From Candidatus Latescibacterota bacterium (GTDB taxonomy: Bacteria; Latescibacterota; UBA2968; UBA8231): a stretch of 33,045 nucleotides of DNA. How positions within the stretch are numbered: the stretch's first letter is position 1; every line of letters begins with the position of its first letter. The stretch is taken from the NCBI GenBank assembly GCA_007136405.1, contig SLHA01000114.1, positions 1 to 33,045 on the forward strand, in the 5' to 3' direction. Shown here piece after piece: positions 8,736 through 16,669 of the stretch. The translations under genes were made by a program, and so were the position numbers. Under the pieces are notes generated by a model. That model worked only from the letters and a program-made list of their open reading frames with translations. It did not search any database and was not told the origin of the DNA.

Positions 8736-9638
8736 ATGCGGGGCGTAATCATCTGCGGCACGCTGTTGCTACTGGGTTGCGCCAATGTGGCGCAGATGCA
8801 GCGGCAATACGAGGCCGGAGACGAGAAGCAACTCGGTCGCCTGGTCGAGATCGCCGCACGACCCACATACCCGTACGGCACCCGGCGCAAGGCGGCGCGG
8901 GCGCTCGGGGAGATCGGCGACCCGCGTACGGTAGGGGTGCTCACCGACCTGCTGTTCGAACCGCAGCAGCGCAGCACGCTGCGCCAGGAGGCCCTGATCG
9001 CCCTGGGGCGGATCGGCGACCAGAGAGCGGTCAAGCCCATCGGTCTGATGCTGGACATGCACCTGCGCGAGACCGACGCGGAGGTGCGCCTGATTGCCCT
9101 GGAAACTCTGGGAATCCTGGGCGGCGCCGAAGCCGCGGAGGTGCTGGTCAACGCGTTGCGCTATTACGACATCATGCTCATGCGCGCGGATCAGCGTACG
9201 TACCGGGGTGTCTTCAGCGGCGAGGAGGGACTGTTTCCACGCGGGTACGGACACCCCCACGCACGAGCGCATGGGGATACCGTAGTGGAAACCACGGGTG
9301 GCCCCAGTGTCCGCGGGGTGAACCAGCCGGGAGGGCCCGGGTTGGAGGGTATGCATCCGCCCGTCGGGCCCTTGAGCATGTTCGGTACGCAGATGCACAA
9401 CCCATATGAGCGGCCGGACACCACGGAGGAGGAACACGAGCTCACCCGCCAGGCGATTCTTCGGGTAGGGGAGCCTGCCCTGGCGGTCATCGACGACTTC
9501 CTGTACCAGCACGAGACCACCCAGTCGCTGCAACGCACGCTGAACGGGTTGACTCAGGCTATCGAAGAGCGGGCCGCTTCCGGGACGCCGGAGCCGGACG
9601 AGGCCGCTTTACCCGCGGTGCCGGAACAGGCGCCATAG
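8736..9638 (+). CDS. HEAT-repeat lipoprotein
   Basis: The start at 8736 gives a short signal peptide ending in the lipobox LLLLGC, so the protein is probably lipid-anchored at Cys14. About residues 35-150 contain HEAT-like repeats of the type ALGEIGDPRTVGVL, ALGRIGDQRAVKPI and LGILGGAEAAEVLV, which form an alpha-solenoid for protein contacts. A Gly/Pro-rich segment of about 70 residues follows, then a second helical stretch and an acidic Pro-rich tail. GGGGGC precedes the start. The much longer open frame upstream crosses the mrp gene and is not used. Two plus-strand genes follow closely, so this is probably the first gene of an operon. Its partner is unknown. Confidence 0.8.
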   Translation: MRGVIICGTLLLLGCANVAQMQRQYEAGDEKQLGRLVEIAARPTYPYGTRRKAARALGEIGDPRTVGVLTDLLFEPQQRSTLRQEALIALGRIGDQRAVKPIGLMLDMHLRETDAEVRLIALETLGILGGAEAAEVLVNALRYYDIMLMRADQRTYRGVFSGEEGLFPRGYGHPHARAHGDTVVETTGGPSVRGVNQPGGPGLEGMHPPVGPLSMFGTQMHNPYERPDTTEEEHELTRQAILRVGEPALAVIDDFLYQHETTQSLQRTLNGLTQAIEERAASGTPEPDEAALPAVPEQAP

Positions 9639-9671
9639 GGGATCACTCAGACAAAAGGTAGTGCAATTCGC

Positions 9672-10469
9672 ATGGACCAGGATATCAGCAGAATTCTGGC
9701 CGGCTGGGAGTACGTCCCAGGCGATCTCAATGTACGGGTGGTCGACGGCAACGACGGCCGCAGGAAAATTCAGGTGCGGATGGACCTGGGGCTCATGCAA
9801 CTGGAGTGGAGCGGCCGTCCGGATGCGCGCCGTCCGCATGGGTGTACGACCCTGCTGGAGTACTACCGGGAGAAACACCGCCGCTGGGAGCGGGAACACC
9901 CGGGCCAGCCGTTCGTATTGTCCAGGAAGGACTGCTGGGCCCTGTCCCAGGAGGCAGCCACGTATTACTGGCGCCGCATCAGTTTCTTCCGGCTCAAGGA
10001 GTACGAACGGGCGGAACGGGACGCGGTGCACAACCTGGCCATTCTGAATCTATGCTGGAAGTACGCCGGTCACGACGAAGACCGGGCCATGGCGGAGCAT
10101 CATACGCCCTTCGTCACGGCACATCGTTTCCAGGCGCGGGCCATGCGGCATCTGGCCCGGGACGACTACATGGGCTCCATCCGGGAAATCCACGCGGGCA
10201 TTGCCTGCATCGAGGGCTACCTGCGGGAAGCCGGTCATTTCGACCGGATAGAGGCCTGTCCCGAGATCCGCTTTCTGCGGGATTGGGAGGAGGAGCTTCA
10301 GCAGCAACGACCGCTGACCGAGCATGAGCAGCTGCGCAGTGACCTGGAAGAAGCCGTGGCCTGTGATGAGTTCGAAAAAGCCGCCGTTTTACGCGACAAA
10401 CTGCAGCAGCTGGAGGCAGGCACGGACGATCCCGAGGGAGAAGAGGACGAGGCAACAGAGGCGGAGTAG
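9672..10469 (+). CDS. Unrecognised protein with C-terminal UVR (UvrB/UvrC-type) motif
   Basis: The product is 265 residues. I do not recognise residues 1-200; they are helical and rich in Arg and Trp, with the pattern of a TPR-like or helical-bundle domain. The C-terminus contains the UVR motif LEEAVACDEFEKAAVLRDKL, the short helical hairpin by which UvrB and UvrC interact and which also occurs in McsA and other partners. A run of acidic residues ends the protein. It lies 33 bp after the HEAT lipoprotein gene and 27 bp before the TraR/DksA gene, suggesting one transcript. A role as an adaptor is inference. Confidence 0.7.
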   Translation: MDQDISRILAGWEYVPGDLNVRVVDGNDGRRKIQVRMDLGLMQLEWSGRPDARRPHGCTTLLEYYREKHRRWEREHPGQPFVLSRKDCWALSQEAATYYWRRISFFRLKEYERAERDAVHNLAILNLCWKYAGHDEDRAMAEHHTPFVTAHRFQARAMRHLARDDYMGSIREIHAGIACIEGYLREAGHFDRIEACPEIRFLRDWEEELQQQRPLTEHEQLRSDLEEAVACDEFEKAAVLRDKLQQLEAGTDDPEGEEDEATEAE

Positions 10470-10496
10470 CGGCCGCGTTACGGAAGCGAGGATGCA

Positions 10497-10991
10497 ATGG
10501 CCAAGAAAGTGACCCTGACCAAGCGCGAAAAAGAGAGAATCCAGAAAAATCTGCTGGAGCGTAAGGCTGAGATTTTCAACCATCTGATGGGCAACGCTTC
10601 GGAGATCGACCAACTGCAGGATCCCAAGGCGGATGACCTGGACCGCGCCGTGGAGGCCGGTGCCATGGAGCTGCTGGTGGTGCTGGGAGATACCGAACGG
10701 CGTGAGCTGGAGGAGATTCTGGTGGCGCTGGAGAAGCTCGACAACGGCACCTACGGAATCTGCGAGGCTTGTATAGACGAACCGCTGAACCTGTGCCCCA
10801 CCTGTCCCACCATCCCCAAGGCCCGGTTGCAGGCGCTGCCCACCGCGCGCCTGTGCGTGGCCTGCCAGGAGGCGGAAGAAACCCACCAGATCCCCTCATA
10901 CACGCGCCTGCGGCCGCGACGCAAGATCTTCGGCGAAGATGCGGAGGAATTCACCCATCCATTGATGGACAAGGAAGACGACGAGGGCTGA
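10497..10991 (+). CDS. TraR/DksA-family zinc-finger protein
   Basis: This protein of 164 residues has a DksA-like coiled-coil N-terminal part and a Cys-rich region: CEAC near residue 87, then LCPTCP, then LCVAC. Family members bind the secondary channel of RNA polymerase, and DksA mediates ppGpp responses. Compared with the usual CxxC-17-CxxC zinc finger there is an additional CPTC inside the finger, so the metal site may be modified or extended. The acidic residues at the coiled-coil tip that DksA needs cannot be assigned with confidence. It is the third gene of the probable operon from 8736. Confidence 0.8.
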   Translation: MAKKVTLTKREKERIQKNLLERKAEIFNHLMGNASEIDQLQDPKADDLDRAVEAGAMELLVVLGDTERRELEEILVALEKLDNGTYGICEACIDEPLNLCPTCPTIPKARLQALPTARLCVACQEAEETHQIPSYTRLRPRRKIFGEDAEEFTHPLMDKEDDEG

Positions 10992-11005
10992 GACCGGTCA
11001 GGTCC

Positions 11006-11023
11006 GGATGATGCGGATCATTC
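11006..11023 (+). terminator. Possible weak hairpin between convergent genes
   Basis: A seven-base stem (GGATGAT and ATCATTC, with one G-U pair) and a GCGG loop lie just after the TraR/DksA stop. The hairpin overlaps the TolC-family stop and is followed by TATAGTT rather than a T-run. It could slow transcription, but the evidence is weak. Confidence 0.2.
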
Positions 11024-12733
11024 TATAGTTCCCGGCGAGAAGTCCTCCGTGGCCCGGGGCGCCAGGTCGTCCATGGTGGCCATGGTGGCCAGACGCAGGT
11101 CCTTGAGACGGCGCTGATAGTCGATGATGGCTTCCAGGGCGCGGATGCGGTTGAAGGTGAGTTCCGCCTGGGCGTCCAGCAGCTCCTGGCTCTGGGCCAG
11201 TCCCAGTTCAAAGCGGCTCTGCTCCACATCATACGTGCGCTCCGCCACCTCCAGAGAAGCCTGCCGCAGGGTGATCTGTAACTCCGCCTCCTCCAGATTG
11301 CGGACCGCATCGCGGATTTCCCGGACCACATTGCGGCGGACGATGTCCTGGGACAGGCGGGATTGCTCCAGCGCGATCTCCGCCTGGCGGATCTGCCCGC
11401 GGCGTTCGCCGCTGTCCAGCACGGGCATATTCACCTGGAGGCCCACATCCCAGTAGTTGCGGCCCAGGTTGCGGCTGATGTCGTCCAGACTTTCGCCGCG
11501 GCCGAGCAGGCTGACGCTGGCATTCATGGAGGCGGTCACTCCCTGCCGCCGCCGGGTGTCCGCCAGGTTGAGCCGGTTGATCTGTTGGTTGATTTCCGCC
11601 TGCTGCATGTCCGTCCGGCGCTGCAGCCCCAGTTCCAGGGCGCGTTGCGGGTCGATGGCGAATTCCTGCATCTCGACCTGGGTGACCACCTCCAGCGGAG
11701 CGTCCAGATCCAGACCCAGAACCTGGCGCAACACGTCCCGGCGCCGCTCGATCTGGGTCTGGGCCTGGGCGAAGTTGGCCTCGGAGTTCAGCATGGTGAC
11801 GCGCAACCGCAAAGCCTGGACCTCGGCGATGAGGCCGATTTCGAACTGACGCTGGGCCAGGTCCAGGTTGGCGCGGGACTGCTCCAGGCGCTGCTCCTCG
11901 ATCTCCAGCTGACGGATGCTCTGCACCAGATCGTAAAAAGCATCCGTAACCTGGCCCTCCAGCGCCAGGTATTGCCAGTCATACTGGTGACGCGCCGCGG
12001 TAAAACCGAGCTCAGCCCGTTTCAGCGCGATCTCCTCCGCCGGTGTATGCAGCAGCTCCTGCGAATAGGTAGCGCGCATGTCTCCCATGACATCCAGATA
12101 GTCCGAGCGCAGATTGGAGGAGAAATCCTGCCGCTGCGCCCGGGTGACGACAGACAGCTGTCCCAGGTTGGGCAGGCGTTGACTGAGGTTCACCTGGCCC
12201 CGGTAGATGAAGCTGGTGCGGTCTTCCACGATGCGCGTGGCCAGGGCCACGTTTTCCTCCACATCGCGGAATTCGCTGTATGTGGGCAGGTCGAAAGACG
12301 CCCGGGCCTGCAGGCCGAAGGGCCCCCGGGCCCGTTCCAGCTGGGCATGGCTGTTGAGCAGGTTCTGGTACTGGTTGAGGTACTGCAGGTTGTTGACGCG
12401 GGCTATGTGCAGTGACTGCTCCAGGGTCAACGGGCCCGCTTCCAATGCTTCCAGTGCTTCCAGTTCTGCCGGTGCGGCCAGGGTGTCCTGCGGCACCAGG
12501 CCGGGTTCCGCGCCGGGTTCCGCCATCATGAGCACGGGGGCCGCCGGGACTTCCGTTTCCACGCTGACCGTGTCGGCCAGGTCAGAGGCTGGCGCCGGCG
12601 TATCCGTGGGCAAGGTGTTTGCCGGGGTTTCCAGGGTGTCCGCCGAGGCTTCCGGAGCTGCTGCCGCCATCCCTGCCGGTACCATGATCAACGCCAGAAG
12701 GAGAATCAGGGCGCCATGGGTGTTTTTCTGCAT
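11018..12733 (-). CDS. TolC-family outer-membrane efflux/secretion protein
   Basis: The ATG at 12733 has AGGATAAG seven bases upstream and begins a signal peptide (ALILLLALIMVPAGMAAAAP). An Ala/Glu/Pro-rich segment of about 90 residues follows, longer than usual before the barrel part. Two halves of long amphipathic helices then follow, in the pattern of the outer-membrane efflux protein family, for example LAQRQFEIGLIAEVQALRLRVTML and LEVAERTYDVEQSRFELGLAQSQELLDAQAEL. TolC-type trimers form the outer-membrane duct of RND efflux or type I secretion systems. No membrane-fusion or pump gene is adjacent, so the partner is unknown. It is divergent from the epimerase gene. Confidence 0.85.
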   Translation of the reverse strand: MQKNTHGALILLLALIMVPAGMAAAAPEASADTLETPANTLPTDTPAPASDLADTVSVETEVPAAPVLMMAEPGAEPGLVPQDTLAAPAELEALEALEAGPLTLEQSLHIARVNNLQYLNQYQNLLNSHAQLERARGPFGLQARASFDLPTYSEFRDVEENVALATRIVEDRTSFIYRGQVNLSQRLPNLGQLSVVTRAQRQDFSSNLRSDYLDVMGDMRATYSQELLHTPAEEIALKRAELGFTAARHQYDWQYLALEGQVTDAFYDLVQSIRQLEIEEQRLEQSRANLDLAQRQFEIGLIAEVQALRLRVTMLNSEANFAQAQTQIERRRDVLRQVLGLDLDAPLEVVTQVEMQEFAIDPQRALELGLQRRTDMQQAEINQQINRLNLADTRRRQGVTASMNASVSLLGRGESLDDISRNLGRNYWDVGLQVNMPVLDSGERRGQIRQAEIALEQSRLSQDIVRRNVVREIRDAVRNLEEAELQITLRQASLEVAERTYDVEQSRFELGLAQSQELLDAQAELTFNRIRALEAIIDYQRRLKDLRLATMATMDDLAPRATEDFSPGTIE

Positions 12734-12862
12734 GATCTTATCCTGCTGTTTCCTGCCGGGTAGCAAGCGACGGCTGCCCAGCTGCCGGACACCGGGCCAA
12801 CGGCCCGACCGGTCCGGTACACTGCGCTCCGCCGGTCAACCGTTGTTCTAAGCGAATTATTC

Positions 12863-12890
12863 TTTACCTTTGGCTATTTCAGCATACTAT
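12863..12890 (+). promoter_or_regulatory. Possible sigma-70-type promoter for the epimerase gene
   Basis: In the AT-rich part of the divergent region, TTTACC (12863-12868) and TACTAT (12885-12890) are separated by 16 bp. Each matches four of six consensus positions. The leader to the epimerase start would be about 110 nt. Confidence 0.3.
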
Positions 12891-13007
12891 GCTAGAAGGT
12901 GAACCTGGGCAAGAGTATTGCGCTCGCGGGCTCTCAGGGTTCGGAAGCGGCAGCGGGAGGCACCCGGCCCCGGATTACACCAAAACCGACACAGAAAGGC
13001 GGTAGCG

Positions 13008-13943
13008 ATGGCGACATACCTGGTGACCGGTGGTGCGGGCTTCATCGGCGGGCATATCGTGGAAGAGCTGGTGCGGCGCGGCGAGAGCGTGCGCGTGCTG
13101 GACAATTTCTCCACCGGCAAGCGGGACACGCTGGCCGCGCTGCGGGAGAGCATCGAGCTGGTGGAGGGCGACATCCGCTCGTACCACATCGTGCGCGAAG
13201 CGGTCAAGGACGTGGACTACATCCTGCACCAGGGGGCGCTGCCGTCGGTGCCGCGGTCGATCAACGATCCCATCACCACCAACGAGGTCAATGTGGGCGG
13301 TACGCTGAACCTGCTGGATGCGGCCCGGGACGCGGGGGTGAAGCGGGTGGTATACGCCTCGTCGTCGTCGGTGTACGGCGCCAACCGGGATCTGCCCAAG
13401 AACGAGGACATGGTGCCGCTGCCCATCTCGCCCTACGCGGTGGCCAAGCTCACTGGGGAGAAGTACTGCCAGGTGTTTTCCTGGACGTACGGGCTGGAGA
13501 CGGTGGGATTGCGGTATTTCAACGTGTTCGGGCCGCGCCAGGATCCGCAGTCGGCCTATGCCGCGTTTATTCCCAAGTTCATCACCGGCATGCTGACGGA
13601 TGCGTCCCTGGTCATCGACGGGGACGGCACCCAGAGCCGGGACTTCACCTATGTGAGCAACGTGGTGCAGGCGAACCTGCGCGCGGCGGTGGCGGAGGGC
13701 GTGGGAGGCGAAGTCTTCAACATCGCTTGCGGGCAGAGCATGAGTCTGAATGAGGTGGTGGAGTATTTGAGGACGATCATCGGTACGACGGGCCGGATCA
13801 GCTATGGGCCGTCGAGGCCGGGTGATGTGGCCCGGTCGCTGGCGGATATCGGCAGGGCGACGGAGCGGCTGGGTTACCGGCCGGAGGTGGATCTGGAGGA
13901 GGGGTTGCGGCGTACGGTGGGGTGGTTTCGCCAAGGGGTGTAG
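13008..13943 (+). CDS. NAD-dependent sugar-nucleotide epimerase/dehydratase (extended SDR)
   Basis: The product is about 311 residues. The NAD-binding GGAGFIGGH motif lies at residues 8-16, and the catalytic Tyr and Lys are in SPYAVAKLTG (Y143, K147), with the upstream Ser in SSSSVYG. The segment FNVFGPRQDP is typical of UDP-hexose 4-epimerases and UDP-GlcNAc/GalNAc epimerases (WbpP group). The exact sugar cannot be read from the sequence. The start at 13008 has a purine-rich GAAAGGCGG upstream; the longer frame adds only Arg-rich sequence. Nearby transaldolase, SIS and Gfo/Idh-WbpD genes point to surface-polysaccharide sugar synthesis. Confidence 0.9.
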   Translation: MATYLVTGGAGFIGGHIVEELVRRGESVRVLDNFSTGKRDTLAALRESIELVEGDIRSYHIVREAVKDVDYILHQGALPSVPRSINDPITTNEVNVGGTLNLLDAARDAGVKRVVYASSSSVYGANRDLPKNEDMVPLPISPYAVAKLTGEKYCQVFSWTYGLETVGLRYFNVFGPRQDPQSAYAAFIPKFITGMLTDASLVIDGDGTQSRDFTYVSNVVQANLRAAVAEGVGGEVFNIACGQSMSLNEVVEYLRTIIGTTGRISYGPSRPGDVARSLADIGRATERLGYRPEVDLEEGLRRTVGWFRQGV

Positions 13944-13973
13944 TCTGGTTGCGATGGGCTTTGGTCCAGGTGT

Positions 13974-14124
13974 GCGGATGCTGATGATATGCGGATGCTC
14001 ATGATTTCCGGATGCCCATGATGTCCGATTGTCCGATGGTCTGAATGTCCGGATGCACGGATGACCATGATTTCCGGATGACCATGACGTCCGGATGCCT
14101 GTGATTTCCGGATGCACATGATGC
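13974..14124. repeat. 17-bp degenerate tandem array, eight units
   Basis: Units like CCGGATGCCCATGATTT begin at 13974, 13991, 14008, 14025, 14049, 14074, 14091 and 14108. Six of the seven steps are 17 bp or one 7-8 bp extension of it (24 and 25 bp in the middle). The array begins about 30 bp after the epimerase stop. No plausible gene crosses it. Confidence 0.85.
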
Positions 14125-14220
14125 CAAGATGCCGGGGACACGCGGGATGACGGGAGATGTGCGATGACAGGAACACGTGCGATGCATGAAAATATGCGGG
14201 GTGCTGCGTAGGGTTTCGGC

Positions 14221-14350
14221 GCGTTCGGGGGGGAAGGCCCTCCGCTCATTCTCGCGCGCCATCCCTGGCGCGCTCCGAGGGGCGAGACGCCCTTCCACTG
14301 TCCTGTGTTCGGGCGTCTCCAATCCGCGTCGGACCTTCCCCCCCGAACGC
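14221..14350. repeat. 130-bp multi-hairpin palindromic element
   Basis: The outer arms GCGTTCGGGGGGGAAGG (14221-14237) and its exact reverse complement (14334-14350) form a 17-bp closing stem. Inside are a hairpin GCGCGCC/GGCGCGC (14254-14260 with 14267-14273) and another GAGACGCCC/GGGCGTCTC (14284-14292 with 14311-14319). The whole can fold into a branched, cloverleaf-like structure in DNA or RNA. It could be a miniature mobile element, an unusual terminator or a structured RNA. No target-site duplication is obvious. Confidence 0.75.
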
Positions 14351-14460
14351 TATCCTCCCCGGCACGACGGAGATCAACCATCACGGTTGTCCTGGCGTTG
14401 CGGGCTGGCGTCATAGGATGGCGCCATGGGATGGAGCCATAGGATGGGGTTGTTGGATGG

Positions 14461-14930
14461 GAGAACGCTGGGCGCAGGGCTTCAAGGGTTGGTGGACAGC
14501 CGGGTAGCACAGGGTGGCAGTATGGGTCGGTAGTACGGGGTGGAGCTATAGGCATGGAATAGGGGGCAGCCGGCCAAGCTGGCGTTGGAGGATGGGAGAA
14601 GCGTTGGGCGAACGACTGCAGGGTATGGTGTACAGCCTGGTGGAGCTGTGGCCGGTAGCTTGGGATGGCAGTAGAGGATAGGGCTATAGGATGGTAGCAG
14701 GCGTTGGGGGCGCGATTGCAGGGCGTGGTGGCGTAGCCCGGAGGTGCTGGTTGGCTGCATGAGATGGCAGTATGGGATGGAGCTTGAAAATGGGAGATAC
14801 GTTGGGCGCAGGGGTGCATGGTATGGAGTACATCCCGGCGGAACAGGGCGGGTAGTATGTGATAGAGCTGCAGGATGGGAGAGCGCTGGGCGCAGGAATT
14901 CAAGGTGTGGTGACGTAGCATGGGATGGGG
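14461..14930. repeat. Degenerate ~100-bp repeats, five units
   Basis: A landmark like GAGAACGCTGGGCGCAGG recurs with its core at about 14467, 14603, 14703, 14801 and 14885 (steps of 136, 100, 98 and 84 bp). Each is followed by variants of GGTGTACAGC, GGTGGAGCT and GATGGCAGTA. The repeats fill the space up to the transaldolase gene. Open frames through them encode repetitive, His/Pro-rich sequence without a recognisable domain, so I treat the block as non-coding. Confidence 0.6.
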
Positions 14931-14968
14931 GTATGGTTGCGGTATATGGTAAGTCGAGGAGAAGGGAT

Positions 14969-15688
14969 ATGGTGGTTACGGTGAAGGATCTGCGCATCAA
15001 GATTTTTGCCGACGGCGCGGATCGAGAGGGCATGCTGGAGCTGTACCGGAATCCGCTGATCCGGGGATTCACCACCAATCCCACGCTGATGCGTCAGGCC
15101 GGGGTGACGGATTACCGGGCTTTCGCTCAGGAGATGGTGCGGGACATCCCGGATCGGCCGATCAGCTTTGAGGTGTTCGCGGACGAATTCGGGGAGATGG
15201 AGCGTCAGGCGCGGGAGATTGCTGGCTGGGGCGAGCAGGTTTATGTGAAGATTCCGGTGACCAATACGCGCGGGGAAAGCAGCTGTCCGTTGGTGGAGCG
15301 ATTGACGCAGAGCGGGGTCAAGGTGAATGTGACGGCGATGATGACGCTGCGGCAGGTGCGGGACGTGGCGCGGGTGGTGCGGGGCGGGGCGCCTTGCCTG
15401 GTGTCGGTGTTTGCCGGGCGGGTGGCGGACACGGGCCGGGATCCGGTGCCGATGATGGCGGCGGCGGTGGAGCTGCTGCAGCCGTGTCCCGCGGCTGAGT
15501 TGTTGTGGGCCAGTCCGCGCGAGATTCTCAACATCTTCCAGGCGGATGCGATCGGATGTCCGGTGATCACGGTGACACCGGAGGTGTTGCGTAAGCTGGA
15601 TGTGGTGGGACGGGATCTGGACGACTATTCGCGGGAGACGGTGGCCATGTTTTACGACGACGCGGTCGCGGCGGGATACGCGTTGTGA
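14969..15688 (+). CDS. Transaldolase / fructose-6-phosphate aldolase-like protein
   Basis: The product is about 239 residues, the size of the small (TalC/Fsa-like) transaldolases. The catalytic Schiff-base lysine is in VYVKIPVT (K94), and the family segments TTNPTL and VNVTAMMT are present. The ATG at 14969 follows GAGGAGAAGGG. Stand-alone small transaldolase-like proteins next to a SIS isomerase and an epimerase occur in polysaccharide sugar clusters, so a role in making an unusual sugar is more likely than pentose-phosphate metabolism. That is inference from context; the substrate is unknown. Confidence 0.85.
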   Translation: MVVTVKDLRIKIFADGADREGMLELYRNPLIRGFTTNPTLMRQAGVTDYRAFAQEMVRDIPDRPISFEVFADEFGEMERQAREIAGWGEQVYVKIPVTNTRGESSCPLVERLTQSGVKVNVTAMMTLRQVRDVARVVRGGAPCLVSVFAGRVADTGRDPVPMMAAAVELLQPCPAAELLWASPREILNIFQADAIGCPVITVTPEVLRKLDVVGRDLDDYSRETVAMFYDDAVAAGYAL

Positions 15689-15867
15689 CGGCGCGGCTCG
15701 CTATGAAGCCTTGAGCAAGATGCCGATGTTTCGGGGTTCGGGCTCTGAGGGTGCGGCAGGTCGACAGGTGCGGAGGTGGGATCATGGCCGGAGGCAGGCG
15801 ACTCGCCTGGCGCCACGGCCAGGTGCTGGCGCGGCGCGCAGGCGCAGGTGCATCATGGGGGGCAGGT

Positions 15868-16452
15868 ATGCGTTTTACGGATCATTTTCTGGAGCAGGCG
15901 GCGGCGGTGCTGGAGCAACTGGACCGGGGCGCGATCGAGGCGCTGGCGGACGAGCTGGCGGGTGTGCGACATCGCGGTGGACGGGTGTTCGTTCTGGGGG
16001 TGGGGGGCAGCGCGGCCAATGCGGCGCATGCGGTGAACGATCTGCGCAAGCTGGCTGGGGTGGAAGCTTATGCTCCCACGGACAATGTGGCGGAGCTGAC
16101 GGCGCGGACCAACGACGAGGGCTGGGAGACGGTTTTCGCCGCCTGGTTGGCGGGTAGCCGGTTGGGGGCCGCGGATGCGCTGCTGGTGCTGTCGGTGGGG
16201 GGCGGGGATCCGCAGCGCCAGGTGAGCGTTAATCTGGTTCGGGCGGTGGAGTATGGGCGGCAACAGGGTTGCCGGATCTGCGCTATCGTGGGCCGGGATG
16301 GCGGGTATACGGCTCGCCATGCAGATGTCTGTGTCGTGGTGCCGGCGGTGGACGCGGTGCTGGTGACGCCGTTGACGGAGGCGTTCCAGGCGGTGGTCTG
16401 GCATCTGCTGGTCTCGCACCCGAAATTGAAGGTGGCGGCGACCAAGTGGTGA
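15868..16452 (+). CDS. SIS-domain sugar isomerase (GmhA-like)
   Basis: This is a sugar-isomerase-domain protein of about 194 residues with the phosphosugar-binding loop GVGGSAANAAH near residues 44-54 and the second-half strand LLVLSVGGGDPQRQ. Size and fold resemble phosphoheptose isomerase GmhA, but SIS proteins act on many phosphosugars. I chose the ATG at 15868, preceded by a G-rich stretch and starting with the usual N-terminal helix. An ATG at 15784 in the same frame would add a low-complexity leader. It follows the transaldolase gene by 179 bp and is probably part of the same pathway. Confidence 0.8.
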   Translation: MRFTDHFLEQAAAVLEQLDRGAIEALADELAGVRHRGGRVFVLGVGGSAANAAHAVNDLRKLAGVEAYAPTDNVAELTARTNDEGWETVFAAWLAGSRLGAADALLVLSVGGGDPQRQVSVNLVRAVEYGRQQGCRICAIVGRDGGYTARHADVCVVVPAVDAVLVTPLTEAFQAVVWHLLVSHPKLKVAATKW

Positions 16453-16669
16453 GCGGCGTCCGCCGGGCCCGCCGCCCTGCGAGCACAAGGTGGCGGGAGG
16501 GCCGTGAGTGCTGCAATACGACTCGGTGCGGCGGATGGCTGCGGCGGGACACGATGCCGTGCATGCTGGCGATGCCGCCTGCCGGGGTGCCGGGTTGTTG
16601 TGAGGTCAGGGCGGCGACAGTCCGGCTGAGCGCAGGCGGTCACAAGTCTCTCGCTGACAGGAGGCGGTG

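Noticed and set aside
13974..14124. CRISPR-like array
   Set aside because: The 17-bp units are directly adjacent, with no unique spacers between them.
12975..14921. Minus-strand open frame of 648 residues
   Set aside because: It runs antisense through the well-supported epimerase gene and then through repeat arrays. It is rich in His and Pro with no domain; GC-rich DNA often leaves such frames open.
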